From assembly GCA_900175165.2 (NCBI GenBank), contig FWWN02000524.1:120988-184987 (forward strand): 64,000 nucleotides of DNA, given 5' to 3'. The position numbers and the translations under genes are program-made. Numbering within the stretch: position 1 is the first letter of the stretch; every line of letters starts with the position of its first letter. Of this stretch, positions 1 through 12,053 are shown piece after piece. Source of the stretch: Rhizomucor pusillus. Taxonomy: Eukaryota; Mucoromycota; Mucoromycetes; Mucorales; Lichtheimiaceae. A model generated the notes under the pieces. It saw only the letters and a program-made list of their open reading frames with translations. It was not told the DNA's origin and did no database searches.

Positions 1-284
1 TGTAAATCTATATTTCTTGAGCGGTTACTATCTGTACCTAGAAAGCCACAGCGCACAAGGGAGGATATAATCACTGGCTCGCTCTACCTTTCAACTAGTC
101 GTTGTCCTACCGCAAACCCCAGACTATCGAGCTTGTAAAACATGGCTTCGCTGTCGGCGGATTCAGCGGCCGTCGTCCGGCAAATGGTGTCCACCATCTC
201 TATAAGCAGTAAATCCATACATGTCTCGCTAACTTGAAGCTGCTGTGCCGGTGATGTTGCATTGTCTGCACCAAATGTTGACAT
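1..284 (-). CDS. TRS33: TRAPP subunit Trs33/TRAPPC6, N-terminal part
   Basis: This is the 5' part of a TRAPPC6-type subunit of the TRAPP complexes, which tether vesicles and act as Rab exchange factors at the Golgi. Exon 1 is 284..88 and starts at an ATG. It encodes about 65 residues ending in GFAVGQRLVER, the helix typical of this family (family pattern: LGFRVGQ.L.ERF). A GTAGAG donor follows at 87, and an intron ends at ATATAG (positions 9-8). The first bases of exon 2 (7..1) restore R-F-T, as expected. The rest lies beyond the left edge. Only the first third of the protein is visible, but the motif is clear. The next gene, EHD1, lies upstream on the same strand. Confidence 0.8.
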
Positions 285-499
285 TGTATGATGAACGACT
301 AGTATTTAAAACGCGAAGCTCAAGGCAGCAGGAAAAAGGAACGGACTTTGTCCGCAGATACTGTACGACTCTAGTTGGAAATGAACAGAACGTCCATTAC
401 GAGACTTAAAAAGGACCAAGAATATAAATAAATACTTTATCGTAAGATACAGTAGATAGAGATGCTGAATGGAGGACTATAGTCATTCTCTTTTAGAGA

Positions 500-2596
500 T
501 TAGATTTTTCTATTAGGGATCAGCGACGAAGGCAGCTTCTCTGGCAGATCGGCGCCGTGCTCGACGGCCTTGACAAGATGCATAGCAACGCTAAATTCGT
601 CGATATCCATGTAGCCATCTCCATCCCAGTCGGCTAAACGCCAGATCTGCGCCAACGTCTCGTTGGGCAATCCACTCTCCATCAGCACAGGCTTAATATT
701 GGCGCCAGGCACAAGTCCATCGCGAGGGTGGAGTGAATGGAACATGGGAGTGTAGCTTGCCTTGTCGACAGCAGAGAATGACCAAAAGTTGGGTGGCAAT
801 CCACCGTTTGTGTTTCCTTGAGGTTGCATGATATCGTCGAAGGGGTTGCGCTGGTTCTCGGCGAGTTCTGGGTTGCCCATTGGGAACCGAGACATGAGTT
901 TTGGTAGATCGACAGCAAGCGCCTAGAAACGATTGTTCTTTTCAGCAAAAAGATTATCATTAATTCTCGACTCAAATCTAAACGTACCTCGTCGACTTTT
1001 TCCAAAAGATCTTCCTTGAGAGACTTGAACTTGTCAATGTCATACAGCGAAAGATTCTGTCTAAACTTTTCAGGATTTGGAAAGTCGCCTGCAGGCAAAT
1101 GGTGGCGCTGCTGAATCTTCAAAAACTCTTGATCTAGGTTCTTTAACAATGCTTCTCTCTTTTTCTTCTTGCCAAACATGGAGGGCATTTCCTTCTTTAA
1201 ATGGCCAATGATCAGAGAATGTACCTATATATTCAACATAAAAACGCATGATTAGCAAATTTTTGCCTCCGTTGATGATTAACATCGATCTTACCCTCGC
1301 AAGACGAGCTCTCTTGACAATCTCGTTAATTTTACGGATAGCAGCGTTGCGGCGCAATTCTTTCAAGTCGCGCAAAAGATCCTTTGATTCTGCTTCGATC
1401 AGGTCTCTGCAATCTTCAAAGCAGTTTGGGGGTTTCTCGGTCCAGAATGAACTGAGATAGACACGCATTACTTCTGGCGTTTGGACAACTTTGCCTAGTG
1501 ACCACATCATAGCACCGTACCTAATGAATGTAAAGACGAGTCAACCACTTTTTCCCCGTTTCGAAGAGAACAAACTATTGATAGACATACACTCTCATGA
1601 GTTGCTGCTGACTGACCATATCACTCTTGTTCAATACAACTCGGATTTTCTCTTCTTGTCCGCGAAGACTGTGGATAGCCATCTTGAACTCGTTCGAAAT
1701 ATCCAGCTTGTGAGAATCAAATAACAGTAAAATGAGATCAGATCGCTGAGAGAACCACTCGATGACTTGGGTGAAGTCATAGCCACGCTCTATACGTTGC
1801 TTGTCGCCAGCTAGGATACCGGGTGTATCGATAATAGTCATGTTTTCGAGTACGGGCGATGGCGTTTGTGAGACCTAGAATCGATAATGTAAACAAGAGT
1901 TGTGCATAAAAGGTATTCGATTGATATGGCGGGGCGTTACCTGGAATCTCGACAAGAATGCTTGACCGAATCGATTCAAGCCACGGAACGGCAGGTCTTG
2001 ATTGACGGCTGCAGCATTGCCAGGTATGACCCGATCCTCGTTACCGTACATGACGGCAACAAATTTATCAGTGGTAGGTTCCACACCAATGTGTTCGCCA
2101 GGATAGCGTTTGTCAAGGAGGTACCGAATAAATGTTGTTTTACCCTGCGATTTTCGGATTATAAGCAACATTGTCTTTGCGTTCTCTCTCTCTCTCATAT
2201 CTCCTCCTTTGTTTCTCTGTTTTCTTCCCCGTCTCTCTATCCGCTCTCTCTCCATCTCTTTTAACAGGCATCCAATTTGACGTACCGTGGAATACTGTCC
2301 AATCAGTAAAACTATGGGCTTTGCTTCAATATCCGAGTCTGTGAGCGGCGCAGAGTGGAAGCCTAACCAGAGCATTAGATCGCTCTTTACATACATTGCC
2401 GCAATGGCACAACCTCACCTTCAAAATTGTAGGTCACTTCGAGCGGCTTGATTTTTGTCTTGTAAATCTTTTTGACACCCTCAATAATTTGCGCATACTC
2501 GTCCTCGCCCCAGTTCTGCGTTGATGAGTTGGCTGTGGGCCCTATAGGTCTACTGTCGCTAGGGCTACCGTTTCGTTTAGATAACTTTAGAGACAT
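500..2596 (-). CDS. EHD1: EHD1-type dynamin-like ATPase (EH domain protein)
   Basis: Predicted 542-aa C-terminal EH-domain ATPase that remodels tubular endosomal membranes during recycling. Seven exons: 2596..2419, 2362..2286, 2144..1941, 1874..1591, 1520..1295, 1224..988, 922..500; total length is divisible by three. The nucleotide-binding domain has the P-loop GQYSTGKTTF (about 81-90, split by intron 2), DTPG (169-172) and NKSD (235-238). A helical stretch follows. The EH domain (about 450-542) carries one good EF-hand loop, [12 protein letters not shown] (about 500-511), and an IWRLAD signature. Length matches the animal EHD1-4 family (about 535 aa). Intron 1 is 56 nt with an internal CTAAT branch site. 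The start is the first ATG in frame. An RFX-like X-box lies about 175 bp upstream. Confidence is high. Confidence 0.95.
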
Positions 2597-3328
2597 TGGA
2601 GGTTAGCCGCAGGAAAAAACACGCGAACCCGCATAAGGCAGCGGTGTGCAAGAACTTCCTGCAGTCTGGGCAGCTCCGCTCCGCCTTCTTTTTGTGCTTC
2701 AACCCCCAACCCCCCTGGTGCGTGCAAGGAGCCGGTTTGGGATAACCAACGATGGATGGTATGTTCTCTGTTGCCTAGCAACCGAATTTTGAGCCTAGTT
2801 GCTCAGTTACATATTCCCACTCTAGACAATGAATAATAACGAGGAACAACTTCTCTCTCTCCCTCTGATGCAACAGGGTTTCCATTAATGGTAAGTGCAA
2901 GCTTTCAAGATGCGTCACACATCCAAAAAAAGGATCTACCCGCTAGGTGATGACTAGCTGGCTTCGTGCCATCATTGAATTTCACGAAACTCAACTAACT
3001 CTCAGCTACACATCTAAACTTCTTTCACGCGATTTCCATTTATAATACAATTATACTTATTCACTCTAACTGCAGTAAACTTCTTGACTCGAGATATCAA
3101 TCAAGAACAAAGAATGGTCTCTATCTTGAAATTCGGGCTTTAACATACAGCTAGTATTAGGTATGACGCGGATGCATGCGTGTCTTCGCACGCGTTTGCG
3201 TGTTTATATATACACAGTGCGCGCCGCCCAGAAGGGCAGTATTAGGCATTGGGGACCACCGAGTAGCAGCAAATCGAATTACGAGCAGAAAAAAATATGA
3301 GGTTCGTGTAACGTCGCACAACGAAAGG
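2597..3328. other. Intergenic: EHD1 upstream region and lipase 3' flank
   Basis: 732 bp between the EHD1 start and the lipase stop. It holds the X-box listed separately. No convincing coding exon was found; the short open frames lack recognisable similarity. Confidence 0.6.
2770..2782. promoter_or_regulatory. Imperfect X-box (RFX-type) palindrome upstream of EHD1
   Basis: GTTGCC-T-AGCAAC is a near-palindrome resembling the RFX/Crt1 X-box (GTTGCCATGGCAAC). It lies about 175 bp upstream of the EHD1 ATG. The site is seen directly; binding is inferred. Confidence 0.4.
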
Positions 3329-4852
3329 TTAATGCCCTTGCTCGTACAAAAAGTTTGCAACTTCCAGATAGAACTCTACAGAGTCAAACTTGGTCTTGTC
3401 TGCACTCGTATACAATTCAAGCGCGGGTAGGTTAGCACGCCAGCGTGGCCTATATGTACATATTGCCATGTTAGTACACAGATGTTCATTGTTCCAAATT
3501 GTCTAAAACTTGCGGTATTTTGGATGTTAAAGAATGCGACTTGCTACAAGACGTAAAGTATATATATATATTCATAAAGGTGATATTCCCGCAAGTCTTC
3601 CCAGAGTTAGCAACTTACTTTTGTCCATTCAATTCCCAGTGATTGGCTTCGACTGTTTTTACATATTTGCCCCATTTGGCGCTTTCGACCGATACAATGC
3701 CGTCATTATCCCCTTCCTTTTCCTTGACAACTTGCCAGGGCAAACCCAGGACAGACCACAGTGGAATCTCTACAGACGCGCCGTAAGAGTAGTAAGCGAC
3801 GTTTGGGTCATCTCGAGTGTTTGGATTGAAATAGTTTTTACAATAGTCGGTAGTTAGGTTGGCGTAAGCGGGTGTATCGAGTAATCGGATGATCTTTTGA
3901 ACAATGGGATCCAGGAGATGTATGGGCAATTTGGCGAGATCTCTCAGGGGAGTGGAGGGAGGAGGGCTGCCAGTTGCAGCGGCTGCTGCCTGGGCCTTGT
4001 CGTGTGCTTGCTTTGCAGCGTCGTGAATAGCGTCTGCCATGCCAACACCAACGTGATCTCTGAACCAGTCCATGACCGGCGAGCCGCGGTGGGGGGTCGA
4101 GACGGTCGTGAGTGATTGAACGCGGTAAGGACGATCGTGAATGTGGGAAAGTAAATGTCGACAGTCAAGGCCACCCTGTTGACCGAAATTAGGCATATTT
4201 GTCTCACGTTCATTTTTCTGCACTTTACCATTGAATGTGCGACAAAATTGACATCCTTGCCAGCCAGAATGGATTTCGAAATAGCGTGGAGTTCCCGGGC
4301 ACGCTCCCAAACACTTCCAGTGCGCGGCACCCTGGTGACAATCACCTTGGCACCAAGCTTTGCCAGGGCGTCCTCGATACCGCCCCAGTAGTGTACCTGC
4401 AGCGCAGGGAAAGCCTCCGGGCCCCACTTGTCGAAACCATACAACCCATGGCAGAGAACGATGGGGGCACGTGGCGGTCTGTACTGTGGGGTGACGGGCA
4501 TGTCCAGTCCAGAAACGTCGATATTTTTCCGCTTGGCGGTGGTTGTCGCGGGTACATTGGAAGCAGCAGTGGCGGTAGCGTTAGCGTGAGAAAAGGAGGA
4601 TGGAGAAGAAGAAAAGTACTCGGCGACGGCCATTGTATCGAAAAGCGGGTCATTGTTACTGTTACGTCGCTGCAGCGTTCGTGGGTATAGGGCCCGGTGG
4701 TGCCTTCGTGGACCTTTCCCGCTAGAGGAGTGATCGCGGAGGAGTTTCCGGGGAGTTTGCAGGATGATAGCGGTTATGAAGGAGAGGCTGGTAGCTTGCG
4801 AAAACGATTGGCGTATGTGATTAATAAGTACAGATATCGAAACAGAAACCAT
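3329..4852 (-). CDS. Alpha/beta-hydrolase lipase, Tgl2-like triacylglycerol lipase
   Basis: Predicted 433-aa lipase in three exons: 4852..4229, 4175..3619, 3449..3329. The catalytic triad can be read: Ser207 in HSMGG (the codons for Ser and the GG pair are separated by intron 1), Asp366 in NDGIVS, and His387 in NHWE. A PIVLCHG segment upstream supplies the HG oxyanion-hole signature. The first 70 residues are rich in Arg and Ser with few acidic residues, compatible with a mitochondrial presequence as in yeast Tgl2; this is inference. The C-terminal exon restores an ordinary lipase end (DSVEFYLEVANFLYEQGH). A low-complexity Ala/Lys insert (about 258-285) sits in the lid region. Intron 2 is long (169 nt) and contains an AT repeat and a TACTAAC branch site. 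The first ATG in frame was used; a later Met is possible. Confidence 0.85.
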
Positions 4853-6315
4853 TTGCTGAGTGAAAGGAGAAGAAGAATGAAGAAGAAAAAGAACCGTCTG
4901 ATTTTAGCAGCATTAACTTGCTTGTAAGTCATTGTCCTACGATAGAAACTCCGACTGCATATGCCAAAAATCGTCTCTAGGAATTTGGGGACTGCCAGAG
5001 CATCCGCCTGGGGTCGTCGTGTTTCAACTTGGTTTCTGATTGGACTCTCAAAACGTCACCCGCAACGTGGTTCCAAGCAACTATGCCCAATGCTTGGCCC
5101 CATCCATCTCACTACCAGTCATGCTGCCACCTATATTCATGTAATACAAGTAATCTAAAATCGCTCGTCGCCCAAAGGAAAGCTTGATGGTTTGGCAAGC
5201 ATTGTTGTGAACATGTTAGCACGCACTTTGAAGGACGTTGATGGGTTTCCTGAAACAGTGTTGCCAAGGCAACCTACTACGGCGATCTAACTTCCTATTT
5301 CTTCTCTTAACTTACTATCTGCTTTTGTCTATGCTGCAAAAGATTCCGTCATGATCATCAAGCTGTTCTCTTCTTTTGTTATTTTCTGACGATCTCAAAC
5401 TAAAAGTATCAAGATCATATAACATCATGTCAGTGCACTTGTTAATCACGGGGTTGCATGAATTTGTCATACTAACCCAGCCAGCTCGTTGTCTTGCCAA
5501 CAATTATCCGTTACGTATGATACAAGTTTGGTTGAAAATATGACTTAGATTACAAGTTGTGTGAAAGATTATTTACGAGTTGATTTCCAACGTATACAGC
5601 TGCATATATCTTTTGACTAAATGCCTTGCTCTCACGTGCATTGCTATATCCTGCTATTGACCATTTGCGGATGTCTCCATCCAGTGCATATAAATATGCA
5701 ATCAGATCGTGGACCGTGCGAACTGTTGTTACCGTTACTACATGAGCTGACGGTGCGACTCATCAAATGCATTCGTGCAGAAACCCACTTGTCAGGAGAA
5801 ACAGGCAGCAACCTTATCCAGTCAATGATAGCATTTACTTACATTGGCTTGTCATTTCTCTAGGCTGTTCTTGATGATTAAGCATGCAATCATCGCAACG
5901 TAGGTCATAAATTAGTGGTAATCAAGGTACACAGCTGATTCAAATCTATTGTCAGCGAATATTTCCCGCAATCGAGCCTCCTCACTGCAATTCCGACATT
6001 TCGTATGCTGCCCCTACATATTGTATACTATACAGCAAACTGTTTGAAAACACACAGACAGAGAGAATAATATCAGGGACCTGAGTGTGACAAACTTTTT
6101 ATGAGCGATGGGATCTGACTGCTGCCTGCGGGCTCAGCTGGATTGGATAATTTAAAGGGTATAGGCACCAACAGATGATTTGTTTGCTATACCTTTTGAA
6201 GCGGAGCTGCATGCATGAGTTTTTCCACGATGGGGCTGTCTTGCCTTTCGAAAAAGCCACTATATATTGTTTCTTTTCCGTCCTCTCTTTTTCTTCTACT
6301 ATACTACTCGAATTT
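4853..6315. other. Intergenic: divergent region between lipase and amino-acid permease
   Basis: 1463 bp shared upstream region of two divergently transcribed genes. It contains a perfect X-box-like palindrome (listed separately). No supported gene, RNA or repeat was seen. Confidence 0.6.
5260..5273. promoter_or_regulatory. X-box-like palindrome GTTGCCAAGGCAAC
   Basis: A 14-bp inverted repeat (GTTGCC-AA-GGCAAC) matching the RFX-family X-box except for the central two bases. It lies 408 bp upstream of the lipase ATG and 1043 bp upstream of the permease ATG. The site is directly visible; occupancy by an RFX factor is inferred. Confidence 0.5.
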
Positions 6316-8484
6316 ATGAATCACGACGCTGACGATAAGATCGGCAAGACGGTGACCTTACCGATAACCGATCTAGAAGAGATTGAAGCGGTGTCGAAAA
6401 GCGAGGATCAGCATGTCGAGCAAGAAGTCCAAGACGATACACACCACTTAAAGCGAGGCTTGAAAGCACGCCATGTAGGAAAATACACACAATGTACGAT
6501 GTATTAAAGTCAGTTAATTAGCAGTTTTATAGTTGACAATGATCTCGCTGGGTGGAACCATCGGTACTGGTCTTTTCTTGGCAAGTGGTGCCAGTATTAG
6601 CACGGCTGGTCCCGGAGGTGAGAACCTGTTTATATACTTTTAGTGCGTCGTTTTCGTGGTCGTATTGATTCCGGATGCCATTAGGTGCACTTATCGCATA
6701 CTCGTTGATCGGTATCATGGTCTTCTTTATGATGGAATCCCTCGGAGAAATGGTAGGCGATCAAGCTGCTATGCTTGGCATGCGCATGTACTGATATGCT
6801 TGTAACTAGGCAACCTTTTTACCCATCTCTGGCAGTTTTAACAACTACGCTGGTCGTTTCATTGACCCTGCAATCGGTTTTGCACTTGGCTGGAACTACT
6901 GGTAAGTATATCCGCAACATCCATCTTGGGTTGTATACTTTTGCTGACACGAAGAAAAATATTCTGACAGGTATAACTGGGCTGTCACGTTAGCTGTCGA
7001 GTTGGTAAGTGTTTATGTGATGTTCCGCATTCGGTTACACAATATGTTGACACATGACGTTATATATGCACAGACTGCGAGTTCCATGGTCATGAGTTAC
7101 TGGTTACCCAATGTTCCCGGATACGTCTGGTCGATCGTCTTTTTGATCGTTGTATTGTGTCTCAATCTATTTTCCGTAAAAGGATACGGTGAAGCCGAGT
7201 ACTGGTTTGCACTTATCAAGGTGCTTACTGTGCTTGCGTTCGTCATCCTCGGTATTCTTGTCGACACCGCCGTGCTGGGCGGCAAGTATTATGGCGTTGA
7301 AGTATTCAATTACGGCGGTGTGCAAGGTCTCGGTGTACTCAGCACATTCTTGACCGCTGGTTTCTCTTTCCAAGGCACGGAACTTGTAAGTAGTCCTTGC
7401 TGTTTTGATATCTGTGGATAATCATCATTTACATTTTTTCTTTGCATCAGGTCGGTGTGGCTGCTGGTGAGAGCGAGAATCCGCACAAGACAGTTCCACG
7501 TGCAATCAAGCAGGTAAATAACCAAGTGTGGTGATAATGGAAGTAAGAAGCATCCGTGCTAATATCTAAGTAAATAGGTCTTTTGGCGTATCGTGCTATT
7601 CTACATTCTGTCCTTGCTCATGATCGGTCTTATTATTCCATACAATGACCCGCTTCTGCTCAAAAACGATGTTAGCGACATTTCAGTATCGCCATTCACT
7701 CTTGTTTTCCAGAAAGCAGGCATCACTCCTGCTGCGCACGTTATGAACGCTGTCATTCTCACCACGGTCTTGTCTGCAGCCAACTCGGGTCTGTATGCTT
7801 CCAGCCGAACATTGTATGACCTTGCAGTCGAAGGCAAGGCCCCGCGCGTATTCAAACGCATGACGCGACATGGCATTCCTATCTACTGCGTACTTATCAC
7901 CGCCGCCGTCGGTATGCTTGCATTCCTCACTTCCTTGTTCGGCAACGGTGTCGTGTACAATTGGTTGCTAAATATCTCTGGTGTCTCTGGTTTCATTGCG
8001 TAAGTTTTTTGGTGGATCATTTCTGACATGAAAAGCTAAATGTTTGTTGGGGGATAACAGATGGATTGGTATCTCTATTTCGCACTTCCGTTTCCGAAGA
8101 GCATTTGTTGCTCAAGGTTATTCGCTGGATCTACTGCCATTCAAAGCAAGACTTTTCCCTGTCGGTCCTATCTTTGCGTTCGCCATTTGTCTGTTCGTAT
8201 TGGTAGGCCAGGGCTACGACTCGTGGATGGCCGATCCTGTATCTCCATCCGATATTATTGCATGCTACATTGGTATACCCATTGTGATCATTTTCTATGC
8301 GGGTTACAAGATTGTGAAGCGATCCAAGGTGATACCCCTCATGGAAGTCGATTTGGACACCGGGCGTGAAGAGTTCGTTGTCGAAGACAGTGCATCTACC
8401 AGCATCAAGATGCACGACCCAAGGACTTGGGTCCAAATGAAATCCTTGCGTCAACGTCTTGGACGTAACAAGGATACGGCGTAG
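6316..8484 (+). CDS. Amino-acid permease, fungal AAT/YAT family
   Basis: Predicted 552-aa proton-coupled amino-acid permease of the plasma membrane (Gap1/Can1-like). Nine exons: 6316..6474, 6533..6617, 6685..6752, 6810..6901, 6971..7004, 7074..7385, 7451..7513, 7578..7999, 8061..8484. After an acidic cytosolic N-terminus comes the family hallmark [20 protein letters not shown] (TM1), then [15 protein letters not shown] (TM3 region), [15 protein letters not shown] (TM6) and the typical [19 protein letters not shown] block. About twelve hydrophobic segments can be counted. The sixth exon is the first large one; the five before it are 34-159 nt. Substrate cannot be told from sequence. Confidence in the family is high. 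Confidence 0.95.
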
Positions 8485-9077
8485 CACACTAGACAAGGCT
8501 GTATAATTTATAGTTTTATATATCTTGTCCCCTTTAATCCTTTCGCCCTCTCTTTTCTTCTTTATCACTGCATAACATCCCGAACTTTATATATTTCGCA
8601 TCTATATTGCATTTAATTCCTCCTCCACCTTCTATAAAGTAGTTGTCTTCTTTTTTTTTTGTCAAAGACAATCCTGCTATTGTTGTTCCATATGCACCGT
8701 TGCAGTTTGAAGGTCGTCGTAATCAATTTTAGCATGTTATTATTATTATTATTGAAGACTGATAAAGCTCCTCAGATAGATTTACAAAAACGTACAAGGC
8801 TATGGGCAAATGATCCTGATCTGTTCTCGACAAAACTTGGAAGATTTGCCCGGTTGAGAGCGCCTATTTCCGTCTAATCTGTCAGCTACCAACAAGTATT
8901 GGTATTATATCCACGTTGGTATCTCCCAATTATCTAGATCAGTTCCTGACTCGGCGATGAGACTTCAACGGGAGCTTGGCGGGCATAAGCGAATCCTTGG
9001 GGTCCATTCCAAACTCGATAGAACACTGCGGGTATAATGGAGGAAATATGCCGTGCGTACCCGATCCAAAATTGTAA
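8485..9077. other. Intergenic: convergent 3' flanks
   Basis: 593 bp between the permease stop and the stop of the minus-strand kinase. AT-rich, with a poly-T run near 8650 and a (TTA)n tract. No gene seen. Confidence 0.6.
8735..8754. repeat. (TTA)n microsatellite
   Basis: Six tandem TTA-type units in the shared 3' flank of two convergent genes. Confidence 0.8.
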
Positions 9078-10637
9078 CTATGACCATCGATGAGTCAAAA
9101 ACCGAGAAGCCTTTGCTTTCCATCGATTCGGATAGGTCACGATCGTATTGACAGGATTAGAGTTGCCATGATGTTGCGGTCCTCCTCGCTGTTGATCAAG
9201 AAGAGGATCCTCTTGCTCTGTCTTGCGTATACGTGGCAGCGTGGACTGGGATGATAAGAGAAGAATCATAAGATACCATGTAGGTTTACCCAAAATATTG
9301 TTAAGCAATTTGACTTACATTTTCGCGGATACGACGGAGCATCTGCTTTGAACTCCAGGTTACACGGTACACCTTGGCAAACTCTTCCGAAACGATAGGA
9401 AGTATGTTGGATGTCCCGTCTGCTTGGCCTGATTCTTTGAGCTGCCTCATCCTCGATAGCACATTCACCTTTTGGAACATCGCACGCTAAGTTATTTGCA
9501 AAGAACATGACGCATTGTTGTCAAAACTTACTATCGTCATGTGAAGAATAGCTAAGCTTCTATCAACGTTGGTATTGTCAATTTTCGGTATCTGGAAATA
9601 TTATGGTTATTAAAGGATACATATCTAAGAGCGGGATATTTGGTTACCTGACATTTGTCTGCCTGTCGGCAAAGGTGGTCTTGTATTAAGCGGATATTAT
9701 CAAAGTATCGGATATATTTGTTTGCTCTTGGAGCCAGAGTCATGTACTTTGCTCTAATTGCGAATCTTTCTGCATGTTTTTGCTGTATTTGCTGTTAGAG
9801 CTCCATATTACGAGATATTTATCTTTGATCATACCTCGTTGCTGATATATACAATGAGTGGTATGCAATTTGGATGCTTTTTCAGCAATGCTTTAATGTT
9901 TTCAATGGATAATCCGACACCCTAGCATATTTATCATGAATCTTCTTCCTGCATTGCCATTGTGCCCTGGAGAAAGAGAGCGAGATTATTACCTCGATGA
10001 CAAGGCTTTCACGACGATTCCGAAATCCTGTCAGCATTTTGTCCAGTGTATCGAGAATAAGCTGACTTTGTGCTTCGTAGCCTGCGACGGTGTCTTCCTC
10101 CTGCTCATTCCTGCGCTGCGGCAACGTCTCGCCCGCGTGATACGACGATGCCCACAGCAATGGATTCTCTGTATCGAAACTGCGCAAAAGGCTACGTATG
10201 TGGTCCGTCGACAAGACCGTCGTAATTCCTATCCTATGGGCGAGCAAACTCGCCAAGGTCGATTTACCGCAGCCGGATGTGCCTCCGAGGAGTATACACA
10301 CTGAATCTTGGCGCTGAACAATATCCCACGCCACTTTCAAGTCGGTCAACGAATTGGTGTAATGGAATGTGGCGAAATATGCTTTAAGCCTCGTCAAAAG
10401 TTGTTCGAGTTCGATAGATCGATCGTGCGCGGTGTCTAGCAACGGATCGTGCACTATGCGATCTAGATAATAACCGTCAGATCAGGAACCCACCCCGATT
10501 ATCCGACATAGAGAGTTACCAAGAATCTGCTGAATGTGTGCATGCTTGACGCCGACAAAGGAGAGAGCCAGTTGGATATGGAATAGTGTGCAAGATCTGA
10601 CGCTGCCGTCTGCCTGCTTTCGCACCAAAATACGCAT
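9078..10637 (-). CDS. P-loop kinase, 2-phosphoglycerate kinase/LPA1-like
   Basis: Predicted 401-aa protein resembling archaeal 2-phosphoglycerate kinase and the plant LOW PHYTIC ACID1 kinase domain. Exons: 10637..10520, 10462..9993, 9921..9835, 9782..9648, 9591..9532, 9486..9319, 9245..9078. It has a Walker A GGTSGCGKST (99-108), then TVLSTDHIRSLLR, LVIEGVGLS, and the block RAKYMTLAPRANKYIRYFDN...IQDHLCR.AD..QIPKIDNTNVDRS, which I recognise as the conserved core of this family. The start codon chosen is the ATG of MRILVRKQADGS; the ATP-cone-like N-terminal region begins there. The last about 70 residues are divergent and polar. The real substrate is unknown; in plants the family affects inositol phosphate levels. 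Family confidence is good, function low. Confidence 0.8.
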
Positions 10638-11867
10638 AAGGGAGGAGGAGGAGGTAGCGAATTCTGCCCGCCCCGCCGCCGGGAAACAAAATGGCAGCCA
10701 ACAATGAAATTTTCTGCGAAAAGACCTTTTTTGGGAGAATAAGAGAACGACAAGGAAACAATGGCCAACCCAAAGACTGGTCCTTTTCTACACACATGCT
10801 ACCGTCTCCTCCTTCCACTGTCAGATGACGTTAACACTGCATCCATTGCTTTGTTTACTTTCAGAAAAAATATTGGGACTCACGCAGTATCGCTGACGAG
10901 GTTATGATTTGAATATGCTTGGTACAGGAAGAGAACTGCGTCAAACATGAGCGTTTTTGGCCTTCAATAAGACATTTCCTACCACATCTCCATGGACTCA
11001 ATATCGCGAACGAGCGCGCGCAATCCGTTTTGCCGGGCGATATTCATCCTGTCAGAAAGCAAAGCCATCAAATGTTCTTATCCTGCAGTGATCAAAGTGA
11101 GCTGGTTCTCTGTAAAGGGTGGTAAAGGAGATCGATTCAGCTACCGTAGTATAGCACGACTTTTACTTTTCACGCCTGCCAACAATAATAATGCTTGTAT
11201 GTCGCCTCTGTGGCAATTTTGCATATGCACCTTTACATTGGAAAATCATACATCACAGTTGCTAAATGGGACAATGTCTATTCTCGTGCCATCTTTTCGC
11301 CATTTTGTTTGGTAATGATGTGAGATATATGTGTGTGTGCCGTGCACGCGCAAGGGGGACGGCAGTCGCGCAAAGAATTTAACCATATATGGTATTTTTT
11401 GTCATCTAGGTGGGTGTGATTCCAATGCCAAACGGGAGAATCTGTATAGATACTCATCGAGTGGTTATACGAAGAAGCAATCTAATTACTATGCCTTTTT
11501 ACCAAAGTTTTTAAGAAAAGGGACGCTATCTAGTCTGGATTGACGTCGATAATGCACTTACGGCATTGTGGGAAAACGGACAGCCAATGAAAAGTTGCCA
11601 TATTCATAATAAGGTTTTGCGTTATCGGCCATTCGAAAAAACCATACTATATTGAGAGCGCACGCACCCACAGCGAGTGGTCTACCTAGCGACATTCGAC
11701 AGCAGCCAGTCGAGCTGGCAACTTGCTTGAAACGAGAGAAAGAGCTGATCCCAAACCAAAGCAGCATCCTCCTTGACGACCCAAACAATCGAATACAAAG
11801 AAAAACGAAAGGAGACTCAAAATGAAACGCCGCACACCAATTCGTTGTTTGACAGGTGCGTTCTGTA

Positions 11868-11923
11868 CGAGAACTGCCTTATACTGATAGAACAGGGATG
11901 CGAGAACTGCCTTATACTGATAG
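11868..11923. repeat. 23-bp direct repeat
   Basis: The 23-bp unit beginning CGAGAACTGCCTTATACTGA occurs at 11868-11890 and again, identical, at 11901-11923, separated by 10 bp. It lies about 30 bp upstream of the E-box of the aminotransferase promoter. Confidence 0.85.
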
Positions 11924-11952
11924 TAGCATCATCGTTTAGATAGATGCTTTTC

Positions 11953-11974
11953 TCACGTGAGGACGGTATAAAAA
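11953..11974 (+). promoter_or_regulatory. E-box TCACGTGA plus TATA box of the GABA aminotransferase gene
   Basis: TCACGTGA (11953-11960) is a perfect 8-bp palindrome of the bHLH (Cbf1/USF-type) class. TATAAAAA (11967-11974) follows 6 bp later, 79 bp before the ATG. Spacing fits a core promoter; the regulator is not known. Confidence 0.55.
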
Positions 11975-12053
11975 CCATGGGGGTCAAGGAGGAATCCTTT
12001 TCTTCACCGCTTTTTCAAAGGAGACAAGACATTAATTGATCTCTTTCTTGCAA

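Larger units (their letters stand above)
10638..12053. other. Intergenic: divergent region, kinase to GABA aminotransferase
   Basis: 1416 bp. It contains a 23-bp direct repeat, an E-box and a TATA box (listed). Short open frames here (for example 11558..11788 on the minus strand) match nothing I recognise. Confidence 0.6.

Noticed and set aside
3450..3618. Possible extra microexon or GC-AG intron in the lipase 3' region
   Set aside because: A simple GT-AG intron from 3618 to 3450 joins AA to G and restores a normal lipase C-terminus without extra exons.
11558..11788. Minus-strand frame ending in YYEYGNFSLAVRFPTMP
   Set aside because: Starts without a good ATG context and matches no family; probably promoter sequence of the aminotransferase gene.
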